NCBI RefSeq assembly: GCF_023614235.1
Contig: NZ_CP094264.1
Span: 5,084,001 to 5,148,000, forward strand
DNA: 64,000 bases
Source of the DNA: Streptomyces sp. MRC013
Lineage (GTDB): Bacteria; Actinomycetota; Actinomycetes; Streptomycetales; Streptomycetaceae
Reading direction: 5' to 3'
In this document: positions 56,726 to 64,000 of the stretch, piece by piece
Numbering within the stretch: position 1 is the first letter of the stretch
Layout: the number at the start of each line of letters is the position of its first letter
Position numbers and translations under genes: made by a program
Notes under the pieces: generated by a model
Told to the model about the DNA's origin: nothing
Database searches by the model: none
Seen by the model: the letters and a program-made list of their open reading frames with translations, nothing else

Positions 56726-58045
56726 GTGAGCAGCCACAGCAGCGCGGGGCGCGGCGCCGCGCCGAAGAGCCTCCGGCAGGCCGTGCGGGCCTGGCTCCAC
56801 GCCCTGGCCGCGGTGTCCGCCGCGTTCGCCGCGATGGCGCTGACCGCCGCCCTCGGGCTGTGGGCGGCGGGCGCGGCGGGCCTGCCGGACGGGGCGTTCC
56901 CCCGTGTCGTCGCCGCCGTCGTCGTCATGGCGGCGGGCGGCGACGTCGAGCCGACGGGGAGCGCGGGCGGCCTCGCCCGCACGGACGCCGAACTGACCGC
57001 CATGCCGCTGTCGGTGTCCCTCGTCGGCGCCCTCGTCCTCGCCGCCGGGTTCCTGCGGCCGCTGCGCCACCGGGCCGTCGCCTCGGCGGGGGAGCTCCTC
57101 GCCCGCGTCGCCCGCACGGCCGCCCTCTGGCTCGCCGGGCTCGCCGCCCTGACGGTCCCGGCCCGCCACACCTTCACCGACCTGCTGCCCCCCGGCTCGC
57201 CCGCCGACCTGTTCGGGGACCTCCTGGACGCCTCGCCCAGCCTCGGCTTCCGCGCCGACCCCGGCGGCACGCTCCCGTACGGCCTGCTCTGGGTGCTCGG
57301 CGTGCTCGCCGCGGCCCTGCTGGTCTCCCGCCGGGCGCCGCTCCCGGCCCGGCTCGTGCGCCACCGGGAGGCCGTGCGGCCGGCCGCGTCCGCCATGCTC
57401 CTGCTGCTCCTCGCGTACGTCGTCCTCGGTCTGGCCGCCGGCCTCGTCGTGGCCGCCACGCGCGGCCACGCGGCGGACACGTTCGCCGTGCTCCTCCTGG
57501 GCCTGCCCAACCTGGCGTGGCTCGCGCTGGGCCTGGGGATCGGCGCCTCCTGGGAGGGCCGGGTCGACGGCCCGTTCGGGCTGCCCGTGCCGCACGTCCT
57601 CGACCGGGTGCTGCGCGGCCCGGAGGACACCGTCCTCGACGTGCGGTCCCTCGCCGCCCACGACGACCGCGCCTGGTGGCTGGTCCCCGTCGCGGCGGTA
57701 CTGCTGCTGGCCGCCGCGTTCGCGACGGCGGTCCGCTCGCCGGCCCGCCCCCGTCCGTGGCGGCACGCCCTCCACCTGGGTACGGCGTTCGCCCTCACCC
57801 TGCTCGCCGTGGCGCCGCTGACCCGCCTCGACGCGCGGTTCGGGCTGTCGCTGCTCGGCTTCTTCGAGGTCGACGCCCTCAGCGGGCAGGTCGGCCTCCG
57901 CCCCCGCCTGTGGACGGCCGTCGGCCTGGCCCTCCCGTGGGGCGCCGCCGCCGGCCTCCTCGGCGAGCTCCTCGCACACCGGGTGCGCCGCCCCGGCCCG
58001 ACCGGCGGGCGACCGCCCCGGCCCGCCGGGGACACCCCTGGGTAG
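56726..58045 (+). CDS. Streptophobe-family membrane protein
   Basis: A 439-residue polytopic protein with about ten hydrophobic segments and short loops. The N-terminal AVRAWLHALAAVSAAFAAMALTAALGLWAAGA and the later LLWVLGVLAAALLVSRRAPLP and YVVLGLAAGLVVAATRGHAADTFAVLLLGLPNLAWLALGLG are typical of the streptophobe family found in Streptomyces. Start is GTG 56726. Function unknown. Confidence 0.8.
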   Translation: MSSHSSAGRGAAPKSLRQAVRAWLHALAAVSAAFAAMALTAALGLWAAGAAGLPDGAFPRVVAAVVVMAAGGDVEPTGSAGGLARTDAELTAMPLSVSLVGALVLAAGFLRPLRHRAVASAGELLARVARTAALWLAGLAALTVPARHTFTDLLPPGSPADLFGDLLDASPSLGFRADPGGTLPYGLLWVLGVLAAALLVSRRAPLPARLVRHREAVRPAASAMLLLLLAYVVLGLAAGLVVAATRGHAADTFAVLLLGLPNLAWLALGLGIGASWEGRVDGPFGLPVPHVLDRVLRGPEDTVLDVRSLAAHDDRAWWLVPVAAVLLLAAAFATAVRSPARPRPWRHALHLGTAFALTLLAVAPLTRLDARFGLSLLGFFEVDALSGQVGLRPRLWTAVGLALPWGAAAGLLGELLAHRVRRPGPTGGRPPRPAGDTPG

Positions 58046-58089
58046 GGTGGGCGCGAGAGCACAGCGCGGACCGGAACCGAGGAGCGGAC

Positions 58090-58920
58090 GTGAGCGAGGC
58101 GGCATCCATCGCCCTGCAGCAGGAGATAGCCCGGGAACTCGGGGTCGCCGGTACCTTCGAGGCCGAGCGGGAGATCGAGCGCCGGGTGGCCTTCCTCGCC
58201 GAGCGGCTGACCTCCACGGGTCTGCGCTCCCTCGTGCTCGGCATCAGCGGAGGCGTCGACTCCACCACCGCCGGCCGGCTGTGCCAGCTCGCCGTCGAGC
58301 GGGCCCGGGCCGCCGGGCACGAGGCGCGGTTCCACGCCATGCGGCTGCCCTACGGGGTCCAGGCCGACGAGCACGACGCCCGGCTCGCGCTCGCCTTCAT
58401 CCGGGCCGACCACGTACTGACCGTGGACGTCAGGCCCGCGAGCGACGCCGCCCTCGAGGCCCTGCTGGCCGCCGGCGTGAGCTTCCGCGACGCCCGCCAC
58501 CAGGACTTCGTGCTCGGCAACATCAAGGCCCGGCAGCGCATGATCGCCCAGTACGCGGTGGCCGGAGCGCACGACGGCCTGGTCGTCGGCACCGACCACG
58601 CCGCCGAGGCGGTCTCCGGTTTCTTCACCAAGTTCGGCGACGGCGCCGCCGACCTGATGCCGCTGGCCGGCCTGACCAAGCGCCGGGTGCGCGCCGTCGC
58701 GGCCGCGCTGGGCGCCCCCGCCGAGCTGGTGCGGAAGACCCCGACGGCAGACCTGGAGACCCTCGCCCCGGGCCGGGCCGACGAGGAGGCGCTCGGGGTC
58801 ACCTACGACGACATCGACGACTTCCTGGAGGGCAGGTCCGTGGACGGGCACGCCCGGGAGACGATCGTGAACCGCTACCGCCTCACCGACCACAAGCGCC
58901 GGCTGCCCCTCACGCCCTGA
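58090..58920 (+). CDS. nadE: Ammonia-dependent NAD+ synthetase
   Basis: A 276-residue enzyme converting deamido-NAD+ to NAD+ with ATP and ammonia. The ATP-pyrophosphatase loop LGISGGVDSTTAG (SGG-x-DS) is at about residues 49-61; LVVGTDHAAEAVSGFFTKFGDGAADLMPLAGL is the conserved deamido-NAD-binding block. Length matches single-domain NadE, without a glutaminase domain. GTG start preceded by GAGGAG. Confidence 0.95.
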   Translation: MSEAASIALQQEIARELGVAGTFEAEREIERRVAFLAERLTSTGLRSLVLGISGGVDSTTAGRLCQLAVERARAAGHEARFHAMRLPYGVQADEHDARLALAFIRADHVLTVDVRPASDAALEALLAAGVSFRDARHQDFVLGNIKARQRMIAQYAVAGAHDGLVVGTDHAAEAVSGFFTKFGDGAADLMPLAGLTKRRVRAVAAALGAPAELVRKTPTADLETLAPGRADEEALGVTYDDIDDFLEGRSVDGHARETIVNRYRLTDHKRRLPLTP

Positions 58921-58971
58921 GGGAAGTGCCCCTTCCCGCGCCCCTGAAGGGCGGCCCCGGCGAGCGGGGCC
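58921..58971. terminator. Two hairpins between convergent genes
   Basis: GGGAAG/CTTCCC (58921-58926, 58932-58937) directly follows the nadE stop; GGCCCCG/CGGGGCC (58953-58959, 58965-58971) follows. One or both probably terminate transcription. Confidence 0.55.
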
Positions 58972-59145
58972 CCCGGCCCGTCCGCGGGCCGGCCGGCGAG
59001 CGGGACGGCCCCGGCGCCCGGACGCCGGGGCGGGGGCCGCGCACGGCTCCCGCGGCCCGGCGGACCGCGGCGCGCGACCGCCCCGCCCGCGGCGCCGCGC
59101 GGAACCGCGGGCGGGGCGGCCTCCGTGTCCGGCCGCGCGCCGGTG

Positions 59146-60156
59146 TCACGGCGCGGGCCGGCCGTGGCGGAAGACGGGCAGTGCCCACCGGGGAGGAGCG
59201 GGCGGCGGGGGCGGCGGCCCGGCGGGCGACGGGGGAGGCCCCTCCGCCGGGCCGCCCGCGCCCCGCCCGCCGTCCTCCCCGCGGTCCGCCGCCCGCCGCA
59301 GCTCCGCCACGAACCCCATGCACGAGTCGAACCGGTGCTCCGGGGCCTTCGCCAGCGCCTTCGCCAGCACCCCGTCCAGCCCGGGCGGCAGCCCCGGCCG
59401 CACGTCGCTCAGCGGGGGCGGGGGGTCGTACTGGTGCGCCCAGAGCAGGGCCATGTCGTCGTCCCGGAGGAACGGGGGCGCGCCGGTCAGCGTCTCGTGG
59501 ACGACGCACCCCAGGCTGTACACGTCGCACCGGCCGTCCACGGGCCGCCCCGAGATCTGCTCCGGCGCCACGTAGTCGAGGGTGCCCACGAACTGGCCGA
59601 CGCTGGTGAAGCCGGTCAGGGAGAGCGACTTCTTCGTCAGCCCGAAGTCCGTGAGGTAGACGTGCTCGGGCCGCTCGCTGTCCGTCCCCTCGGCGACCAG
59701 GACGTTGCCCGGCTTCACGTCCCGGTGCACCAGGTCGTGGGCGTGCGCCGCGTCCAGTGCCGACGCGATCTGCACGGCGATCCGCAGCGCCGTGGCGACG
59801 GGCAGCGGGCCGGTGCGGTCCAGCAGCGCCCGCAGGTCCTGCCCCGGCACGTACCGCATGGCGATGTACAGCAGGCCCCGGGTCTCGCCGGCCTCGAAGA
59901 CCGGCACGATGTTCGGGTGGTCGATCGCGGCGGCCACCCGCGACTCGTGCGTGAACCGCTTGCGGAACGTGTCGTTGCGGGCCAGCTCCGGCGCCAGGAG
60001 CTTCAGCGCCACGGTCCGGCCCAGCCGCAGGTCCGTCGCCCGGTACACGACCGCCATGCCGCCGCGGCCGACCTCGGCGTCGATCCGGTAGTGCGCGACC
60101 CGCTGCCCCACCAGCCCCGACGGCCGCCCGGCGGGCAGGTCGACGCCCGACGCCAT
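59146..60156 (-). CDS. Soluble serine/threonine protein kinase
   Basis: A 336-residue Hanks-type kinase. GRGGMAVVYRA is the glycine loop, VALKLL holds the lysine, VHRDVKPGNVLV the catalytic loop, TDFGLTKK the DFG segment and YVAPEQISG the APE segment. The C-terminal tail is proline-rich with no membrane helix, so it is cytoplasmic, unlike most PknB-type kinases. Its start overlaps the stop of the EPTR-repeat gene. It most likely phosphorylates that protein and/or the FHA-ABC exporter. Confidence 0.9.
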   Translation of the reverse strand: MASGVDLPAGRPSGLVGQRVAHYRIDAEVGRGGMAVVYRATDLRLGRTVALKLLAPELARNDTFRKRFTHESRVAAAIDHPNIVPVFEAGETRGLLYIAMRYVPGQDLRALLDRTGPLPVATALRIAVQIASALDAAHAHDLVHRDVKPGNVLVAEGTDSERPEHVYLTDFGLTKKSLSLTGFTSVGQFVGTLDYVAPEQISGRPVDGRCDVYSLGCVVHETLTGAPPFLRDDDMALLWAHQYDPPPPLSDVRPGLPPGLDGVLAKALAKAPEHRFDSCMGFVAELRRAADRGEDGGRGAGGPAEGPPPSPAGPPPPPPAPPRWALPVFRHGRPAP

Positions 60157-61115
60157 CACCCCTCACCCGCCCGGTCGCCCGACGTGCCGCCGCGCCCTGT
60201 CCCCGGCGCGTCGACCGTCCGCGTCGGCTCCGCGGCGGCGGGCCGCTCCGGGGCGGCGGACGGCCGCGGCCCGCCGGTCCCGTCGCCGGGCTGCGCCGCC
60301 GGCACGGTCCGCGTCGGTTCGGGCCCGGTGCCGGCGGCGACGACGCGGGTGGGCTCGTGCCCGGGGCCGGGTGGCGCCGCGTCCCCGCCGGAGGAGTCCG
60401 GCGGCGCCGGCCACCGGTCCGCGCCCGCCGGGGCGCCCGGTCCGCGCCCGCCGCCCTCCCCGCCGGAGGGCGCCGCCTCCCACGGCGGCGCCACCACCCG
60501 GGTCGGCTCGCGCCCGGCGCCGTCCTCCGGGAGCGGCGCCGCCGGTTCCGGCTCCCGCCCGGGCGGCTCGCGGACCGGCCGTCCCGACGACGCCGAGGAC
60601 GCCGACGGCGCCGACGGCGCGGCGTACTCGGCCAGGCGGGTGCCGTCGCAGTACAGCCACCGCTCGTGCTCCGCGTCGTACAGCCACATCGCCTCGCCCT
60701 CGACGACGACGCCCAGCCGCAGCCCGCCGGTGCCCCGACGGAACCCCTCGCCGTCCGTCCGGCCCGCCGCCAGGTCCTCCGCCGCCCGCCGGTACCGGCC
60801 CAGCGACGCCTCCGCGCGCGCCAGCAGCGGCCGCGGGTCCGCGGTCCGGGCCGTCTCCCGCTCCGTGGCCGGCGGGTCCTCCGGCACGGACACCAGCAGC
60901 CGCCCGTCCACCCAGGCCGACCAGCCGTTCGAGCACAGGACCCGCGCCCAGTCGCCCGTCCGCTCCAGCAGCCGCACCGGGAGGAAGGGGTCCAGCGGCA
61001 CCGTCGGCCTGGCCGTGCCCGGGGTCTCCCACGCGGGCATGCCGTGGCGCGGTACCACGTGGGTGGGCCGGAAGTCCTCGGGGGCCGGCCCGCCCGCCGG
61101 GGCGGCGAAGGTCAT
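60156..61115 (-). CDS. SH3-like protein with repeated EPTR motifs
   Basis: A 319-residue protein. Residues about 35-75 look like a bacterial SH3 module (VPLDPFLPVRLLERTGDWARVL, NGWSAWVDGRLL). The C-terminal 130 residues are disordered, proline- and glycine-rich and contain four near-identical motifs EPTR[VT]V at 203, 254, 266 and 296; PTHVV near residue 17 is a fifth. A threonine with hydrophobic residue at +3 is a typical FHA-binding phosphosite. It lies between the kinase and the FHA-ABC gene, overlapping the kinase start. Probable phospho-adaptor; family not recognised. Confidence 0.75.
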   Translation of the reverse strand: MTFAAPAGGPAPEDFRPTHVVPRHGMPAWETPGTARPTVPLDPFLPVRLLERTGDWARVLCSNGWSAWVDGRLLVSVPEDPPATERETARTADPRPLLARAEASLGRYRRAAEDLAAGRTDGEGFRRGTGGLRLGVVVEGEAMWLYDAEHERWLYCDGTRLAEYAAPSAPSASSASSGRPVREPPGREPEPAAPLPEDGAGREPTRVVAPPWEAAPSGGEGGGRGPGAPAGADRWPAPPDSSGGDAAPPGPGHEPTRVVAAGTGPEPTRTVPAAQPGDGTGGPRPSAAPERPAAAEPTRTVDAPGTGRGGTSGDRAGEG

Positions 61116-61122
61116 GGCACGC

Positions 61123-63492
61123 CTACTTCCGCATGATCACCGGCTCGTGGCGGCGCAGCAGCCTCGCCACCAGGAAACCGAGGACGAGGGCGAGCGCCGG
61201 CAGCACCCCCATGTCGAACAGCCACGTCGGCGGGGTGTGCGCGAACAGCGGGTCCTTCGACCGCTCGCCCGGCACCGTGGCGCCCAGGTCCACGGTCGCG
61301 GCCATCGCGGCGAACGCCCACCGGGAGGGCACCAGCCACGCCAACTGCTCCAGCACCGGCGTCCCGCGCACGGACAGCAGCGCCCCGCAGAAGACCACCT
61401 GCACGATCGCGAGGAGCACCAGCAGCGGCATGGTGACCTCCTCCTTGCGCACCAGGGCGGACACGGCGAGGCCCAGCATCATCGCGGTGAACGACAGCGC
61501 CGCCACCGCCAGCGCCACCTCCGCGAGCGGCGGCAGCAGCACGCCCCGCCCGTCCGGCACGCCCATCGGCACGCCGACCAGCGCGACCAGGGTGAGCACG
61601 ACCGCCTGCACGACCGTGACCAGGCCGAGGACGACCACCTTCGACATCAGGTACGCCGACCGGGACAGGCCGACGGCTCTCTCCCGGCGGTAGACGGTCC
61701 GCTCCTTCACCAGCTCCCGCACCGCGTTGGCGGCGCCCGTCAGCACGCCGCCCACACACAGGATCAGCAGCACGTTCAGCGTCGACTCCGGGCCCAGCCT
61801 CCCCTCCGACAGGGCCCGCGCCATCGCGCCCATCACGAACGGCAGCGCCACCATGATCGCCAGGAAGGTCCGGTCGGCGCTCAGCGCCGCCGCGTACCGC
61901 CGCACCAGGGTGCGCAGCTGGGAGCCCCAGCTCTGGGGCTTCGGCGGCGGGGGCGGCGGGACGGCGGCCCCGTCCGGCCGGGGCTCGGCGGGGCGCCGCA
62001 TCGCGGCCTCGACGTACCGCTCGCAGTGCTCCGAGCCGCGGAACCGGGCCGCCCAGTCCCGCTCCCGGTCGTTCTCGAACGCCTCGAACGCCTCCGGCCA
62101 CTGGGCGCAGCCGAAGAAGCCGAGCGCGTCGCCGGGCGGCCCGTAGTAGGCGGTCCGGCCGCCCGGCGCGAGGACCAGCAGCCGGTCGCACACGTCGAGG
62201 CTGAGCACGCTGTGGGTGACGACGACGACGGTGCGCCCGTCGTCCGCGAGCCCGCGCAGCATGTGCATCACCGACCGGTCCATGCCCGGGTCCAGGCCGG
62301 ACGTCGGTTCGTCGAGGAAGAGCAGCGACGGCTTCGTCAGCAGCTCCAGGGCGACGCTGACCCGTTTGCGCTGACCGCCCGAGAGGCTGTGCACGGGCTG
62401 GTCGGCGCGCTGCTCCAGGCCCAGCTCCCGCATCACCTCCTCGACGCGCGCCTGCCGTTCCGCCTTCCCGGCGTCCTCCGGGAAGCGCAGCTCGGCGGCG
62501 TACCCGAGGGCGCGGCGCACCGTCAGCTGCAGGTGCAGGATGTCGTCCTGCGGCACGAGCCCGATGCGCTGGCGCAGCTCCGCGTACTGCCGGTACAGGT
62601 CGCGCCCGTCGTACAGGACGGTGCCGCGGTCGGCGGGCCGCAGACCCGTCAGGGCGTTCAGCAGCGTCGACTTGCCGGAGCCGCTGGGGCCGACGACGCC
62701 GAGGAGCGCCCTCTCCCCGACGGGGAACGTCACCCCGTCGAGGAGGGTCCTGCGGCCGCCGTCGACCGTGACGGTGAGCCCCTGCACGTCGAGGGAGACC
62801 TCGCCGGTGTCGGTGTACTCGACGAGGCGCCCCGCCGCGACGCGGTACGCGCGGTGGCCGATGCCGACGACGTCCTCGGGGTCCACGCGGGCCTCGTCGA
62901 CCGGGCGGCCGTTGAGGAACGTGCCGTTGTGGCTGCCGAGGTCGTGGATCCGGTACGTCCCGTCGGGGTGGAGGCGCAGCTCGGCGTGGTGGCGGGAGAC
63001 CACGAGGTCGTCGACGACCACGTCGTTGTCCCCGGCGCGGCCGATGCGGACGGTCCGGTCCGGCAGGGGGCGCACGGAGGTGGGGCGGCGGAAGGCCCCG
63101 GTCGGGGCGGACGGCGACACGGGCGCCGGCGCGGGTCCGTCCGCGGCGGCCGGCGGGGGAGGGGCGGCCGCCCCGGCGTCCGACAGGACGGCGGCCGGGC
63201 CGTCCTGCGGGTGGCCGAAGCGCAGCACCGTACCGGCGTGCACGTCCCGCTCGGCGACGCGCAGGCCGTCCGCGTACGTGCCGTTGGTGCTGCCCTCGTC
63301 CCGGACCGTCCACCGGCCGGCCTCCTCGCGGAACACCGCGTGGTGCCACGAGACCCGGCCGTCGGCGAGGGGGATGTCGCTCGCCGGGTCGCGCCCGACG
63401 CGGTAGACGTGGCTCGGGCGCAGCACCGTGGAGCATCCGTCGACGTCGACGACCAGCTCGGGTGCGGTGGGCACGACGGACCGCTCTCCCAT
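61123..63492 (-). CDS. ABC exporter with two N-terminal FHA domains
   Basis: A 789-residue protein: FHA1 about 28-90 (VGRDPASDI, RVSWHHAVF, DEGSTNGTYADG), FHA2 about 140-200 (IGRAGDNDVVVDD, VSRHHAEL, LGSHNGTFLNG), an ABC ATPase (Walker A GPSGSGKSTLL, signature LSGGQRKRVS, Walker B LLFLDEPTSGLD), and a C-terminal ABC2-type membrane domain with six helices. This is the Rv1747 architecture of mycobacteria, whose FHA domains are phosphothreonine switches. The neighbouring kinase is the expected activator. Substrate unknown; cell-wall or lipid material is likely by analogy. Confidence 0.9.
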   Translation of the reverse strand: MGERSVVPTAPELVVDVDGCSTVLRPSHVYRVGRDPASDIPLADGRVSWHHAVFREEAGRWTVRDEGSTNGTYADGLRVAERDVHAGTVLRFGHPQDGPAAVLSDAGAAAPPPPAAADGPAPAPVSPSAPTGAFRRPTSVRPLPDRTVRIGRAGDNDVVVDDLVVSRHHAELRLHPDGTYRIHDLGSHNGTFLNGRPVDEARVDPEDVVGIGHRAYRVAAGRLVEYTDTGEVSLDVQGLTVTVDGGRRTLLDGVTFPVGERALLGVVGPSGSGKSTLLNALTGLRPADRGTVLYDGRDLYRQYAELRQRIGLVPQDDILHLQLTVRRALGYAAELRFPEDAGKAERQARVEEVMRELGLEQRADQPVHSLSGGQRKRVSVALELLTKPSLLFLDEPTSGLDPGMDRSVMHMLRGLADDGRTVVVVTHSVLSLDVCDRLLVLAPGGRTAYYGPPGDALGFFGCAQWPEAFEAFENDRERDWAARFRGSEHCERYVEAAMRRPAEPRPDGAAVPPPPPPKPQSWGSQLRTLVRRYAAALSADRTFLAIMVALPFVMGAMARALSEGRLGPESTLNVLLILCVGGVLTGAANAVRELVKERTVYRRERAVGLSRSAYLMSKVVVLGLVTVVQAVVLTLVALVGVPMGVPDGRGVLLPPLAEVALAVAALSFTAMMLGLAVSALVRKEEVTMPLLVLLAIVQVVFCGALLSVRGTPVLEQLAWLVPSRWAFAAMAATVDLGATVPGERSKDPLFAHTPPTWLFDMGVLPALALVLGFLVARLLRRHEPVIMRK

Positions 63493-63596
63493 GAGGGAAT
63501 TCTAGCTTTTCGCCCCCTGATGCGCCCGATGGGCGGAGTGTGCCTCCCGGGGGAGGGGAACGCGGAGACCGACCCGACCGCCCGACAGGAGGACCC

Positions 63597-64000
63597 ATGA
63601 CGCCCGACCGCACACCCGAGAACCCCGCGACCGCCCACCCGAGGCCGGACTTCCCCGAGCAGGAGCAGCCGCACCCGGGCCGCACCGACGCCATGCGGCC
63701 CCGCCCCGACCACGGCGAGGAGTCCTACCGGGGCGGCGACCTGCTGCGGGACCGCGTCGCCCTCGTCACCGGAGGCGACTCCGGGATCGGCCGCGCGGTC
63801 TGCCTCGCCTACGCGCGCGAGGGTGCCGACGTGCTCTTCGCCCACCTCCCGGAGGAGGCCGACGACGCCCGCGAGACCGCCCGCCTCGTCGAGGACGCCG
63901 GCCGCAAGGCCGTCGCCGTGCCGTGCGACATCCGCGACGAGGAGGCGTGCCGGGCCCTCGTCGAGCGGGCCGCGACCGAGTTCGGCCGCATCGACGTGCT
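63597..64000 (+). CDS. SDR-family oxidoreductase, 3' end missing
   Basis: The first 134 codons of a YghA/YhdF-type SDR. A hydrophilic, proline- and histidine-rich N-terminal extension (about 45 residues) precedes LLRDRVALVTGGDSGIGRAVCLAYAREG, the NAD(P)-binding glycine motif, and ends at FGRIDVL before the NNAG block. AGGAGG lies just before the ATG. Family members are general-stress aldehyde or alcohol reductases. Confidence 0.85.
   Translation, partial: MTPDRTPENPATAHPRPDFPEQEQPHPGRTDAMRPRPDHGEESYRGGDLLRDRVALVTGGDSGIGRAVCLAYAREGADVLFAHLPEEADDARETARLVEDAGRKAVAVPCDIRDEEACRALVERAATEFGRIDV

Overview
The window is about 64 kb of very GC-rich DNA with strong G/C preference at third codon positions, many GTG starts, tightly overlapping ATGA/GTGA gene junctions and families typical of Streptomyces (streptophobe membrane protein, DUF6777-like, LAL-type LuxR regulator, UdgB-type uracil glycosylase). 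It reads as a chromosomal segment of a Streptomyces or close relative. No phage, CRISPR array, rRNA or tRNA was recognised; the only mobile element is a decayed IS3-type transposase fragment near 54.5 kb.

Layout. (1) 1-1121: 3' part of an MFS exporter. (2) 1212-13344, all on the minus strand: a surface-glycan cluster built around ADP-heptose synthesis (GmhA, HldE, GmhB), with two GT9 heptosyltransferase-like enzymes, a GT2, two GT4-like transferases, a NodU-type carbamoyltransferase, a UDP-glucuronate-decarboxylase-like SDR and a GCS2 carboxylate-amine ligase. (3) 14-29.7 kb: ordinary chromosomal genes: SRPBCC protein, FUSC transporter, SDR, catalase, metallophosphoesterase/BON/nucleotidyltransferase operon, TrkA-type protein, cold-shock protein, carboxylesterase, NUDIX hydrolase, uracil-DNA glycosylase, zinc alcohol dehydrogenase, FAD monooxygenase. 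PadR follows at 29.8-30.4 kb. (4) 30.5-36.2 kb, minus strand: regulator, a 57-residue peptide with two DTGWG copies, TSUP transporter, TauD-type 2-oxoglutarate oxygenase, second TSUP transporter, PLP threonine/serine dehydratase-like enzyme and RidA. This is the best candidate for an undescribed system, possibly a modified peptide or hydroxy-amino-acid pathway. (5) 36.6-41.7 kb: FadH-like dienoyl-CoA reductase behind a palindromic operator, then a cobalt ECF transporter (CbiMNQO) under a cobalamin riboswitch. (6) 42-47 kb: Acg-type nitroreductase, TetR and a DUF6463-like membrane protein with twin operators between them, and a DUF2617-DUF4247-DUF350-aminopropyltransferase operon. (7) 47.8-58.9 kb: a subtilase that has lost its serine segment, a 960-residue LuxR regulator, a hydrolase-APH fusion, the IS3 remnant, a small secreted protein, DUF6777-like, streptophobe, NadE. 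(8) 59.1-63.5 kb: Ser/Thr kinase, a protein with repeated EPTR motifs, and an FHA-FHA-ABC exporter. The last gene, an SDR, runs off the end.

Quality warning. At least seven otherwise well-preserved genes are split by single-base frameshifts, nearly all in runs of five or six G or C (near 2112, 7411, 8032, 8871, 28867, 40984, 43480, 55769), and an eighth is suspected near 26000. In each case a one-base correction restores a full-length family member, so these look more like homopolymer sequencing errors than real pseudogenes. They are entered as frameshifted genes with full coordinates.
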